A DNA stretch of 64,000 nucleotides. It comes from Thiotrichales bacterium. GTDB taxonomy: Bacteria > Pseudomonadota > Gammaproteobacteria > Thiomicrospirales > Thiomicrospiraceae. The notes beneath the pieces are model-generated. The model saw only the letters and a program-made list of their open reading frames with translations. It searched no databases and had not been told where the DNA came from. The stretch covers positions 62,001 through 126,000 of the forward strand of contig JAFGUG010000023.1 in the NCBI GenBank assembly GCA_016938655.1, in the 5' to 3' direction. This document shows, piece after piece, positions 1-8,598 of the stretch (the stretch's first letter is position 1; every line of letters begins with the position of its first letter). Both the position numbers and the translations under genes were made by a program.

Positions 1-229
1 GTGGTTGGATAGACAAAATTATCCAGTTTGTACAGTTGCAAAGCGGATGAGATGGCACTGATGTCTTGTTTGGCTTTCACCAATCGCGCTTCATCAGGAC
101 GATCCATTAACTTAGGCGCAACAAAAGCGGCCAATACCGCCAAAATAACCACCACAACCATCAATTCAATTAAGGTAAAACCCGATTGTTTGTGACGGTT
201 TGTAGCGTATAAAGTTTGTGATTTCACGT
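1..229 (-). CDS. gspG: Type II secretion major pseudopilin GspG (N-terminal part; truncated by window edge)
   Basis: Reverse strand from GTG at 229 reads [70 protein letters not shown], a classic prepilin GFTLIE motif; first gene before gspF. Confidence 0.93.
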
Positions 230-348
230 TGTAACTCCTTAAAAAGGCTTTGATTAACATCGAATAAAGTAACTGTTTATCTTAATTTGTGGGTTGTAAA
301 AGTCAGCAGGCCTGCTAAGTTTGACGTTTGCTGTCCATGCGTTAGCCT

Positions 349-1572
349 TTAACCGACCATTTGATTCATTTCAAATATCGGCATCATAATCGCCAATACA
401 ATGGTCAGTACCACGCCACCCATGATAATAATCAGCATGGGTTCCAAGACACTCACCAAGGTATTGGCCGCATTCTCAACTTCTTGTTCATAGTGAGTGG
501 CGGCTTTTAACAGCATATTATCCAACTCGCCGCCCCCTTCACCGGTTTGTACAAGGTTCAGTAACAAGGGCGGAAAGAAGCCCGCTTGCTGCATTGATAC
601 GCTGATCTTTTTACCCTCACGAACTTTCACCACCATCTCTTCAACCGCTTGTTTCATAGGGTCTAAGCTCATGACTTCCGCCGAGATTTTAAGGGCATCG
701 GTGACGGTCACGCCACTAGACAACAACACACCAACGGTTCGTGACCAACGTGCAGTGGCCGCATAAATTAAAAACCGTTTAACTCCCGGCAAGCGCATTA
801 ATAGTTGGTGGGTTTTAAAGCGCCATTTGGCTTGGCGCATTAACAGTTTAAAACCAATCCAGATCGCTAGCGTGAGCACAATCAAGGTGCCCCATTGCGC
901 TTGCACAAACTCGCTAATGGTGAGCATTCCTTGCGTCAACGGTGGCAGGTCTTGTTGCATATTATCAAACACCCCGACCACTTTGGGCACTACAAAAATC
1001 ATTAAGAAAAAGACAATCACTACCGCAACCACGACCATCAAAACCGGGTAGATCAGTGCGGTTTTCATTTTTTTATGCAGCTGGTCTTGTTGCTCTATGG
1101 CATCGGCCAGACGTGATAATACCTTATCTAAATGACCACTCTCTTCACCCGCTCGAATGGTGGCGATAAAGTCACCACTGACTTGATACGGGGCCACATC
1201 TAAAGCGTGCGCCAGTGAATACCCCTCTGAAACCCGAGTATGTAAACTGGCCAAAAAACGCTGCATCATTTTCGATTCGGCTTGCTGAGAGATGGATTGC
1301 AACGCTTGCGTTAGAGGAGTACCGGCATCCAGCAGCGTAAACAGTTGTCGAGTGGCCAAGGCCAAATCTGAAATTTGTATTTTAGGGGTAAACAGGCCAA
1401 TTTTAGCCTGCCCTTTTCCAGCACGTTTTTTTTGTTCAATGGACTTCAGTTCAACCGGTGTTAAACCCTGCTCACGCAACTGTTGACGCACCTGACGTTC
1501 TGAGTCACCCTCCATTAGGCCTTTTTTTACTTGGCCTGCGGCGGTCAGAGCTCGGTATTCAAATGCGGCCAT
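349..1572 (-). CDS. gspF: Type II secretion inner membrane protein GspF
   Basis: 407 aa; GspF/PilC family signature (MAAFEYRALTAAGQVKKGLMEGDSERQVRQQLREQGL...), three TM segments; next to gspE. Confidence 0.95.
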   Translation of the reverse strand: MAAFEYRALTAAGQVKKGLMEGDSERQVRQQLREQGLTPVELKSIEQKKRAGKGQAKIGLFTPKIQISDLALATRQLFTLLDAGTPLTQALQSISQQAESKMMQRFLASLHTRVSEGYSLAHALDVAPYQVSGDFIATIRAGEESGHLDKVLSRLADAIEQQDQLHKKMKTALIYPVLMVVVAVVIVFFLMIFVVPKVVGVFDNMQQDLPPLTQGMLTISEFVQAQWGTLIVLTLAIWIGFKLLMRQAKWRFKTHQLLMRLPGVKRFLIYAATARWSRTVGVLLSSGVTVTDALKISAEVMSLDPMKQAVEEMVVKVREGKKISVSMQQAGFFPPLLLNLVQTGEGGGELDNMLLKAATHYEQEVENAANTLVSVLEPMLIIIMGGVVLTIVLAIMMPIFEMNQMVG

Positions 1573-1619
1573 GGCTCACCCATTTCTCTATTAGGTGATT
1601 AAAACAAAGCGCATACACG

Positions 1620-3095
1620 TTAACTTTGCGTAACACGTAGCACCTCTTCTAAGCTGGTTGCACCGCTTAAGACTTTAGCCAAACCACTCTGTTTTAGCGA
1701 TTGTGTGTCGGCATGAACATGGCGCTCTATTTCTGGTTCAGAGGCATTTGAGTGAATCATTTGGCGAACCGCATCATCCACCACCACCATCTCATACAAG
1801 CCCATTCGACCTTGATAACCGGTGTGCTGGCACTGCTCACAGCCCACAGGTTTATAAATGGTGGCCTGCTCAATACCCAAGGCGGCACACTCAACCTCAT
1901 CCGCTTGATGGGGCTCTTTACAGTGTGGGCATAAACTTCTAACCAAACGCTGCGCCAAAACCCCCACCAAACTGGATGATAACAAAAACGGTTCAATGCC
2001 CATATCGCGTAAACGGGTAATGGCACCAACGGCGGTATTGGTGTGCAATGTTGACAACACCAAGTGTCCGGTCAAAGAGGCCTGCACAGCAATTTCAGCG
2101 GTTTCAAAGTCACGAATCTCACCAATCATCACAATGTCCGGGTCTTGTCGCAAAATGGCTCGTAAGCCTTTTGCAAAGGTCATATTGGCTTTGCTGTTGA
2201 CTTGTGTCTGGCTGATTCCATCAATGTGATATTCAACTGGGTCTTCGACGGTCATAATATTGCGTTGTGTGTCATTCAAACGACTCAAACCGGCATATAA
2301 AGTCGTGGTTTTACCTGAGCCAGTAGGCCCAGTCACCAAAAAGATGCCATAAGGTTTATCGAGTACTTTTTGAATATCCGCAAGCGTTTTGTCGTCTAAT
2401 CCCAACTGCTGCAGATTAAGGCGCCCAGCACTTTTATCTAACAAACGCATGACCACTCGTTCGCCAAAACTGGATGGAATGGTGGAAACACGTAAATCGA
2501 CCGCTCGCCCACCGAGCTTTAAGGCAATACGACCATCTTGTGGCAAACGTTTTTCGGCAATATCCAAACGCGCCATAACCTTAATACGTGAAATCAACAT
2601 ACTGCCAATACCGGACTTTGGCGTTAAAACTGTGTTCAAGCGACCGTCAACTCGGAAGCGAATGCGTAATTGATTCTCAAAGGGTTCAATATGCACATCA
2701 GAGGCATTGGCACGAATCGCTTCGGCCAGTATGGCATTTAACAATTTAATAACCGGCGCGTCATCCGCGCTGTTTAACAAATCTTCTGGCTCACCGAGTT
2801 CTGCCACAACGGTGGCTAAATCTTCGCTTTCAAACTCATCCATTGCTGCCATCGAGTTTTGGCCACTGCCAGCAAACGCGGTTTGTAATTTACGCTCAAA
2901 ATCACTCTCATTTAAAACTTGAAACGTAACCTCGGTTTTATCGGCCTCTTCAGCTTGCTGAATTTGGCGTTGTATCTCGATTAAGGCAGAAGCCGGCGTT
3001 TTTTGAGTATAAAAGATCCCAGTCTGCCCACTCGTTAATGGACTCAGCACGACATTATTATTTCGACAAAATGAGAAACTCAGTTCAATCTTCAT
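1620..3095 (-). CDS. gspE: Type II secretion ATPase GspE
   Basis: 491 aa; Walker A GPTGSGKTTTLYAGL, ASP/HIS boxes, CxxC metal-binding region (CPHCKEP...CEQCQHTG). Confidence 0.96.
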   Translation of the reverse strand: MKIELSFSFCRNNNVVLSPLTSGQTGIFYTQKTPASALIEIQRQIQQAEEADKTEVTFQVLNESDFERKLQTAFAGSGQNSMAAMDEFESEDLATVVAELGEPEDLLNSADDAPVIKLLNAILAEAIRANASDVHIEPFENQLRIRFRVDGRLNTVLTPKSGIGSMLISRIKVMARLDIAEKRLPQDGRIALKLGGRAVDLRVSTIPSSFGERVVMRLLDKSAGRLNLQQLGLDDKTLADIQKVLDKPYGIFLVTGPTGSGKTTTLYAGLSRLNDTQRNIMTVEDPVEYHIDGISQTQVNSKANMTFAKGLRAILRQDPDIVMIGEIRDFETAEIAVQASLTGHLVLSTLHTNTAVGAITRLRDMGIEPFLLSSSLVGVLAQRLVRSLCPHCKEPHQADEVECAALGIEQATIYKPVGCEQCQHTGYQGRMGLYEMVVVDDAVRQMIHSNASEPEIERHVHADTQSLKQSGLAKVLSGATSLEEVLRVTQS

Positions 3096-5212
3096 AGTCC
3101 CAATAACTCATCCGTGCCGGCATCAATGACGAAATCAGAGCTCTCTTGAGGAGCAGCTGGTTTTTGTGTTTGCTGCTGCGTTGCCTTGTTAACCGTGGAA
3201 GGTTTAATGTCGATTGGGGTTGACGGCTCACCTTTCTCCCACTGTTCAATACTTGGCAGTCTAGGGCGCAAGCCATTAAGCATGCCTGAGTCGTATTTTT
3301 GCAACATCGCGTCTTGATCACGTTGAATCAATGAATATTTTTTACGACTGTAATAATCACTTTGAGCATTGTCACGCACAATCACTGGGCGTAAAAAAAT
3401 CATCAAATTCACTTTTTCTCGCTCATTGGATTTTGAACGGAACAGTGCCCCTATTCCCGGAATATCGCCTAGTCCCGGTACTTTTGAAACCACTTCGGTT
3501 TCACGTTCATTGATTAATCCGCCCAACACGATCACCTTACCGTCACCGACAATGACGCGAGTTTTGATTTGACGTTTGGTGGTTTGAATATCAACCGCTT
3601 CATCTTTTGGCAAGACATCTGATACTTCTTGGTCGATGTCTAAATAAATCTCATTGCCTTCATTAATCTGCGGTTTAACTTTAAGTTTTAAACCGACGTT
3701 TTTACGCTCGATGGTACTAAACGGGTTAGTGACACTGGTCGTTGTACTGGTGTAACTACCCGTTTGAAAAGGCACCTCTCGCCCGACTATGATTTCTGCT
3801 TCTTCATTATCGAGCGTTAAGATTGAAGGCGTTGCCAATACGTTTGAGTTAGAGTCGCCATTTAAGGCACGAATTAACGCGCCCCAACCTTGACCATTCG
3901 AATTAACGTTACCAATACCAGTGGTCACACCACGACCGATTGCATTAATTTGCGTCACGGGGTCTCCACTTAATAAGGCTGGAAGCGTACCTGAAAAATT
4001 AATAAGACCTGAAATATTATCCGTATAAGCCCCCCATTCCACGCCTAGATCAGCCGCTTTGGTTTCTGATATTTCAACAAAAATCGCTTCAATCAAAACC
4101 TGTGCACGACGAATATCCAACTGTTTCACCACGTCTTTTAAGGCACTGACCATGGAAGGCGGTGCACTAATCACCAAGGCATTCATGCGTTCATCGGCCT
4201 CAATACTGATTCTATCTTGCAAGCCTTTATCGTCTAATCGAGGAGCGTTCGTGTTGTTAACCACCGAACTAGCGCCGCCATCGGCTGGGGCATCTCCAGC
4301 AACTGGAATTTCAATCGATCCTTCGTCATTTGCTGCGGCAGAGGCTAACAGTGAACGATTAGAAGAGAGTTTTTGAAGCACTGGAACTAAATCAGCGGCT
4401 TTAGCGTAACGCAAATAAATAACTTGAACACGGCCTTGAGTTGGGACTTTTACGTCCAGTTCAGCTATTAAAGTACGCAACATTAAACGTTTATTTTCAT
4501 CACCAATTAAAATTAGACGATTTGTGCGCTCATCAAAACTTACTTTGGCACTGGTGCCACCTTTGGGGAGCACGTTTCGAAGGGTTTTAGCCACTTCTTC
4601 AGCAGAAGCATTCTGTAACTCAACAATTTCATAACCACTTTGGGTATCGACATCCACACGACGCAGGACGCTTTTAATACGTTGAATATTGGCCACCGTA
4701 TCCGTCACAATCAGTTTATTGCTTTCAGCTAAAGCAACCAAATGTCCCTCTCTAGCCACTAAAGGGCGTAACACCGCAACCAGCTTAGATGCAGCCACGT
4801 TATTAACCGTAATTACCTCAGAGACCCAAGCCTCTTTTTCTTCGTCTAGGCCACGGTAAGGCAGTTGGTCACGCGCGAGGTTAGCCGGCACAATTTTAAT
4901 GACGTTACCACTCGGCACAGCCGTATAACCATGCACATTCAAAATGGTTAGTAGGGTTTCATAAAGAGCGTCTTTACTCATAGCTTCAGGCGCAATTAAG
5001 GTAACCTTGCCTTTCACTCTAGGGTCGATAATAAAGTTATGCCCTGTCACCTTTGCCACAGCCTCGATAACAGTAGATATCTCTGCTTGTTTAAAGTTCT
5101 GTTTTAACGTCTCTTCTTGCGCCCAAGCAACATTCGCAAAAATGATGGAACCTGAAAACGAAACCATTCCTGCTAAACTCAATGCCCGTAAGAGTGTTTT
5201 AAAATTTGTCAT
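3092..5212 (-). CDS. gspD: Type II secretion outer membrane secretin GspD
   Basis: 706 aa; signal peptide, N0-N3 domains, secretin domain (VPGLGDIPGIGALFRS). Confidence 0.96.
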   Translation of the reverse strand: MTNFKTLLRALSLAGMVSFSGSIIFANVAWAQEETLKQNFKQAEISTVIEAVAKVTGHNFIIDPRVKGKVTLIAPEAMSKDALYETLLTILNVHGYTAVPSGNVIKIVPANLARDQLPYRGLDEEKEAWVSEVITVNNVAASKLVAVLRPLVAREGHLVALAESNKLIVTDTVANIQRIKSVLRRVDVDTQSGYEIVELQNASAEEVAKTLRNVLPKGGTSAKVSFDERTNRLILIGDENKRLMLRTLIAELDVKVPTQGRVQVIYLRYAKAADLVPVLQKLSSNRSLLASAAANDEGSIEIPVAGDAPADGGASSVVNNTNAPRLDDKGLQDRISIEADERMNALVISAPPSMVSALKDVVKQLDIRRAQVLIEAIFVEISETKAADLGVEWGAYTDNISGLINFSGTLPALLSGDPVTQINAIGRGVTTGIGNVNSNGQGWGALIRALNGDSNSNVLATPSILTLDNEEAEIIVGREVPFQTGSYTSTTTSVTNPFSTIERKNVGLKLKVKPQINEGNEIYLDIDQEVSDVLPKDEAVDIQTTKRQIKTRVIVGDGKVIVLGGLINERETEVVSKVPGLGDIPGIGALFRSKSNEREKVNLMIFLRPVIVRDNAQSDYYSRKKYSLIQRDQDAMLQKYDSGMLNGLRPRLPSIEQWEKGEPSTPIDIKPSTVNKATQQQTQKPAAPQESSDFVIDAGTDELLGL

Positions 5213-5273
5213 ATCGATTCCAATTATTTCCGTTTTGTCATTTCGACATTAAGTAAGTTGCATTAGAAGATGG

Positions 5274-6137
5274 TTAATTTAAATTGACCGAAAGCGTAAC
5301 AGAAGAACCTTGTCGATCAACCGTTAATTCAAATTGCGATTCATTTAAGAAGGTTTGCCAAAGCCCCGGCTCTTGAGCCATCTCTTGAATAGAACGCCCA
5401 TTGACGGCTTTTACCAAATCACCCGATATAAAACCAATCGCATTAAACAACTCTGGGTTCGATTTTGGCCAAACTTTAACCGCCGTCCAGTTACCATTTT
5501 TACCAATCGGCTTAAAACGCACATATTTAGAAATTGAAATGGGGCTTTTACGTAAAGTTTCACCAATCTCTTTTAAAGCGGCAGCTTCTTTTTCATTTAA
5601 TTCAGAAGCCACAGCGCTTGTCGTCACTCCGTTAGAAGCGCTCTCAATCAACCCTTTGGTCAACTCTTCCATCATCAAACGTTCACGTTTACCCCGATGT
5701 GAGATCACCACTTGATCAGCATAAACCTCAATCAAGTCAACCCCCTTAACAATCTCTTCACCCTCACCTACAACCAACGTCTGGCCAGACGACTGAATAA
5801 TCGCCACGCCCGCTCCATCAACGTCAATTACCCCTTTTAAAGTCAGCTTTAAACGCGTATCGGTCATTTCAGAAACCGGCTCAGATGCTTCTAAACTTGT
5901 TTGCAACGCTTTAGCGTCCGGTTTACCCATTAAATAGGATGGGGTACCCTGAATGGGTTTGACAGAGGAAGATTGAACAGACAAAACAGGAAGAGGGGGT
6001 GCGACTGGGTTTTGCAAAAACAAACTGGCATTTTGCCCAACGAGCCAAGCAACCAGAGCCAGCAAAAACACACTTACCCAACCGACAAGAGAACGGTTAA
6101 GTAATATCGATTGTAACGAAGTCATCAAATTGACCAT
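5274..6137 (-). CDS. gspC: Type II secretion protein GspC
   Basis: 287 aa; N-terminal TM, HR domain and PDZ-like C-terminus (FISGDLVKAVNGRSIQEMAQ); upstream of gspD. Confidence 0.85.
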   Translation of the reverse strand: MVNLMTSLQSILLNRSLVGWVSVFLLALVAWLVGQNASLFLQNPVAPPLPVLSVQSSSVKPIQGTPSYLMGKPDAKALQTSLEASEPVSEMTDTRLKLTLKGVIDVDGAGVAIIQSSGQTLVVGEGEEIVKGVDLIEVYADQVVISHRGKRERLMMEELTKGLIESASNGVTTSAVASELNEKEAAALKEIGETLRKSPISISKYVRFKPIGKNGNWTAVKVWPKSNPELFNAIGFISGDLVKAVNGRSIQEMAQEPGLWQTFLNESQFELTVDRQGSSVTLSVNLN

Positions 6138-6317
6138 AAAACAAACGGTCTCACCAAGTAGGTTTACTATTAAAAAGAACTGTTATTGTATCTTAGAAAA
6201 CTGCGTAAAAGAGTCAATTTTCACGAACAAATATACGCACAAATTTAACAAAAACTTAACAAGCAAACCGTCAACCACATGGAGTAAAACTAACCACTCA
6301 TACAAATTTAAGGCAAA

Positions 6318-6356
6318 AAAAAGCCGGCACTTAAAAAATTAAGTGCCGGCTTTTCT
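6318..6356 (-). terminator. Rho-independent terminator just outside the left island junction (probably the ancestral tRNA-Met terminator)
   Basis: AAAAGCCGGCACTTAAAAAATTAAGTGCCGGCTTTT: long perfect GC-rich stem flanked by A/T runs. Confidence 0.8.
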
Positions 6357-6362
6357 GGTATT

Positions 6363-6379
6363 TATGGTGGCTACACCGG
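6363..6379. repeat. Island left attachment repeat (truncated copy of tRNA-Met 3' end)
   Basis: TATGGTGGCTACACCGG, identical to 27115-27131, which is the 3' end of the tRNA gene. Confidence 0.9.
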
Positions 6380-6737
6380 ACACCACACATAAACGAAGCC
6401 AAGCGGGGTTCAGAAGGTTTTTTTGCACATTTCCACTAATTGTATACAAGAAGTATACAAAACAACTTGCTTTGTACTTTATTTAAGATTGTTTGCTATA
6501 TTTCATAAGTTAAGACTTTATGGCAAATAAAACTAAATAAAACCAATCTCTAATCATTTACTTTTAAAAAAGATATTTTTCTATCTTGGTCAATATAACC
6601 GGAATTTTGTCATCAAATATGGATTGATGCAGTTAATAAAATACCATTATATTTATAAAAATTAAATAACACATACTTTATATTTTCGATAATTACTAAG
6701 ATCCCTAAAACACTAGACACTTTTATTCCAGTAATCA

Positions 6738-7262
6738 CTAATCGTCTTCTAACTGATTAGCAATGTAGTCCAATATCTCATTGATTTCAGTAGTGTCAAG
6801 TTTGTCATTAAGATTGCGATAATAATCGAGTTTTTTTAAAAACCTAGACTTCTTTCTAACTACATCAAATAACTCGTCAAATTTTGAAATGACATTCCAC
6901 TCCGATTCAAAGGCTCCCGTAAAACTACTCTGTGTGTACCCTAATCTTTTGTTGTATTTTAAGTATCTGCCTTTAATTTTTTTTCGTTTCGACTCAGATA
7001 GATGTATTGCTTTATTTCTAGCAGAATAATCTTTCCAATAGATGTAAACTCCATCATTCTTAATCGTAATGGAGGGGTAAAACTTAGGAATAAAATTATT
7101 ATTCCGTGCCACAATTTTAATCACTTCTTCATATTGCTCATACAACAGCAGCGCAACGTTATAAAGTTCAACCTGCTCAATCACTTGGATTTCAATCAAC
7201 ATTTCATTTAATTCTTTTTTTTCTAATTCACCCTGTTCATTTCTCAAAAAATAACCACTCAT
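6738..7262 (-). CDS. Hypothetical island protein; possibly MobI-like mobilisation accessory protein
   Basis: 174 aa intact ORF; GVYIYWKDYSA...KKIKGRYLKYNKRLGYTQSSFTGAFESEWNVISKFDELFDVVRKK resembles in outline the K-G-x-Y/F...E...R pattern I recall for MobI proteins. Homology not verified. Confidence 0.6.
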   Translation of the reverse strand: MSGYFLRNEQGELEKKELNEMLIEIQVIEQVELYNVALLLYEQYEEVIKIVARNNNFIPKFYPSITIKNDGVYIYWKDYSARNKAIHLSESKRKKIKGRYLKYNKRLGYTQSSFTGAFESEWNVISKFDELFDVVRKKSRFLKKLDYYRNLNDKLDTTEINEILDYIANQLEDD

Positions 7263-7353
7263 TATTTATCTAATTCTCACTTTATATTGTCTTAATAACC
7301 CTTTTCTGTTTCTACGTTAACTATCACTATGCAGAAAGTAACTGCACTTTCTA

Positions 7354-7397
7354 TTTATGTAAAAACCAACTACCAAGCCATTACTTTATGTAAAAAC
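7354..7397. repeat. 13-bp direct repeats TTTATGTAAAAAC (7354-7366 and 7385-7397) beside inverted repeat AGAAAGT-AACTGC-ACTTTCT (7333-7352)
   Basis: Read directly from sequence, upstream of the 174-aa ORF. Confidence 0.75.
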
Positions 7398-7489
7398 TCA
7401 CTGTTTTTTGTTTTTAAATACAACAATTTTATATAAAGCATTAAATTTAATTTTTGATGAAAAACGTGCTTAATTAAATATGAAAAAAA

Positions 7490-7603
7490 AGCCGACTTTG
7501 CTAAGCTGAGTTTAATATTTCAATAAGCACTTAGTAGTGCTAGTTAGAAGATTTCTCCTAAGAAATAAAGGACACACAGCTAACACAGCTATGTGTCTTT
7601 TTT
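7490..7603 (+). ncRNA. Candidate structured leader RNA or sRNA ending in a Rho-independent terminator
   Basis: Three successive hairpins: AGCACTTAGTAGTGCT (7526-7541), ATTTCT-CCTA-AGAAAT (7551-7566), GACACACAGCT-AACAC-AGCTATGTGTC (7571-7597) followed by T6. 5' end is a guess. Confidence 0.45.
7571..7603 (+). terminator. Rho-independent terminator
   Basis: 11-bp stem with one mismatch followed by TTTTTT. Confidence 0.75.
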
Positions 7604-7640
7604 ATTTATGGTGTCTAAAAATATTACAAACAATATGTTA

Positions 7641-7658
7641 TGTGTCATATCTGACACA
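7641..7658. promoter_or_regulatory. Perfect inverted repeat TGTGTCA-TATC-TGACACA, candidate operator or RBS hairpin
   Basis: Immediately upstream of the AAAGGAG RBS of the 7664 ORF; related half-site at 8542-8560 upstream of the SNF2 helicase gene. Confidence 0.5.
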
Positions 7659-7663
7659 AAGGA

Positions 7664-7960
7664 GTGCTCATAGAAAGAATCATTGAACTTAATGAATATC
7701 GTTCTGATACTGATTTCAAAATACACGAAATTGTAATGCGTTTAAATTGCGCTAAAACCCAATCAAACTTCGCAAAAATTGATAAATACATATCAATCAT
7801 TAACGCAGATTTTATTGCTGAAAAGCTTTGGAATAATTCCATCAAACTAGAAAGCAAGGAGGAATTAATTATTCGCATAAAGTGCACGGACACGATGTAC
7901 ACAATGCAAGCACTTATTCGGTTTGTAAGATATTTAAAAGAAAGAACGCTCTATGATTGA
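7664..7960 (+). CDS. Small hypothetical protein (98 aa) upstream of RM-like operon
   Basis: GTG start with strong RBS (AAAGGAG); overlaps the next ORF by 8 nt. Confidence 0.6.
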   Translation: MLIERIIELNEYRSDTDFKIHEIVMRLNCAKTQSNFAKIDKYISIINADFIAEKLWNNSIKLESKEELIIRIKCTDTMYTMQALIRFVRYLKERTLYD

Positions 7961-8159
7961 AAGTTTAGATGTCATTTTGGACTTCAAAATCTGCAAAGGA
8001 AATATCTTAAAACTCAGAAAAGCAAATGAATATTTTAAACGCTATGACTTTATCAACGTTGACCTAAATGATGATTTAAGCGTAACCGTAGAAAGCAATC
8101 ACGCTGATGACTCAATAATTATTGTGATTGATCTACTTGAAATATTAATCAACGATTGA
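7953..8159 (+). CDS. Small hypothetical protein (68 aa)
   Basis: Translationally coupled to the ORFs on both sides. Confidence 0.55.
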   Translation: MIESLDVILDFKICKGNILKLRKANEYFKRYDFINVDLNDDLSVTVESNHADDSIIIVIDLLEILIND

Positions 8160-8170
8160 AAAGGAGAAAT

Positions 8171-8485
8171 ATGGGAAAGAAAAAACAACATACAAAAATA
8201 AAGTTATTTGATTTTGCTCCGGACAAAATCACCATTCGGCTAATAGGTTCCAGAACCTCAAAAATGAGCGACTTTGAAAACTTAGTAGATAATTTTCAAC
8301 AAAAGTTTTCCAATTTACACATAACGATAAGTCAACAAACATTAACCCAAAAAGAGTTTTCCTTCGAAATTGAAAGCGATACTTATATGAAGTTTAAACT
8401 CATAAAGAAAATCTTTAATTTCTTAAAAAAGAGTGTCGAAATAAACGATACGAAAGATGAGATCACGGGTGATGTTTACTTCTAA
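8171..8485 (+). CDS. Small hypothetical protein (104 aa from the ATG at 8171)
   Basis: AAAAGGAGAAAT RBS directly before ATGGGAAAG; track ORF begins at 8156. Confidence 0.6.
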   Translation: MGKKKQHTKIKLFDFAPDKITIRLIGSRTSKMSDFENLVDNFQQKFSNLHITISQQTLTQKEFSFEIESDTYMKFKLIKKIFNFLKKSVEINDTKDEITGDVYF

Positions 8486-8598
8486 AAGTGTTAACTGTAT
8501 GACTACCACAATAAAATAATCAATACTACTTAGATTTTGACTTGTGCTCAACTGACACAACAATGATAATGAGCTAGACATATTGAGAGGGGAAACTG

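Noticed and set aside
497-5715. Numerous plus-strand ORFs (60-105 aa) inside the gsp cluster
   Set aside because: They overlap well-supported gsp genes in antisense, have no RBS or domain signals, and read as shadow ORFs.
7490-7603. Retron msr-msd or type III toxin-antitoxin RNA
   Set aside because: No reverse transcriptase gene, no ToxN-like gene and no tandem RNA repeats adjacent.
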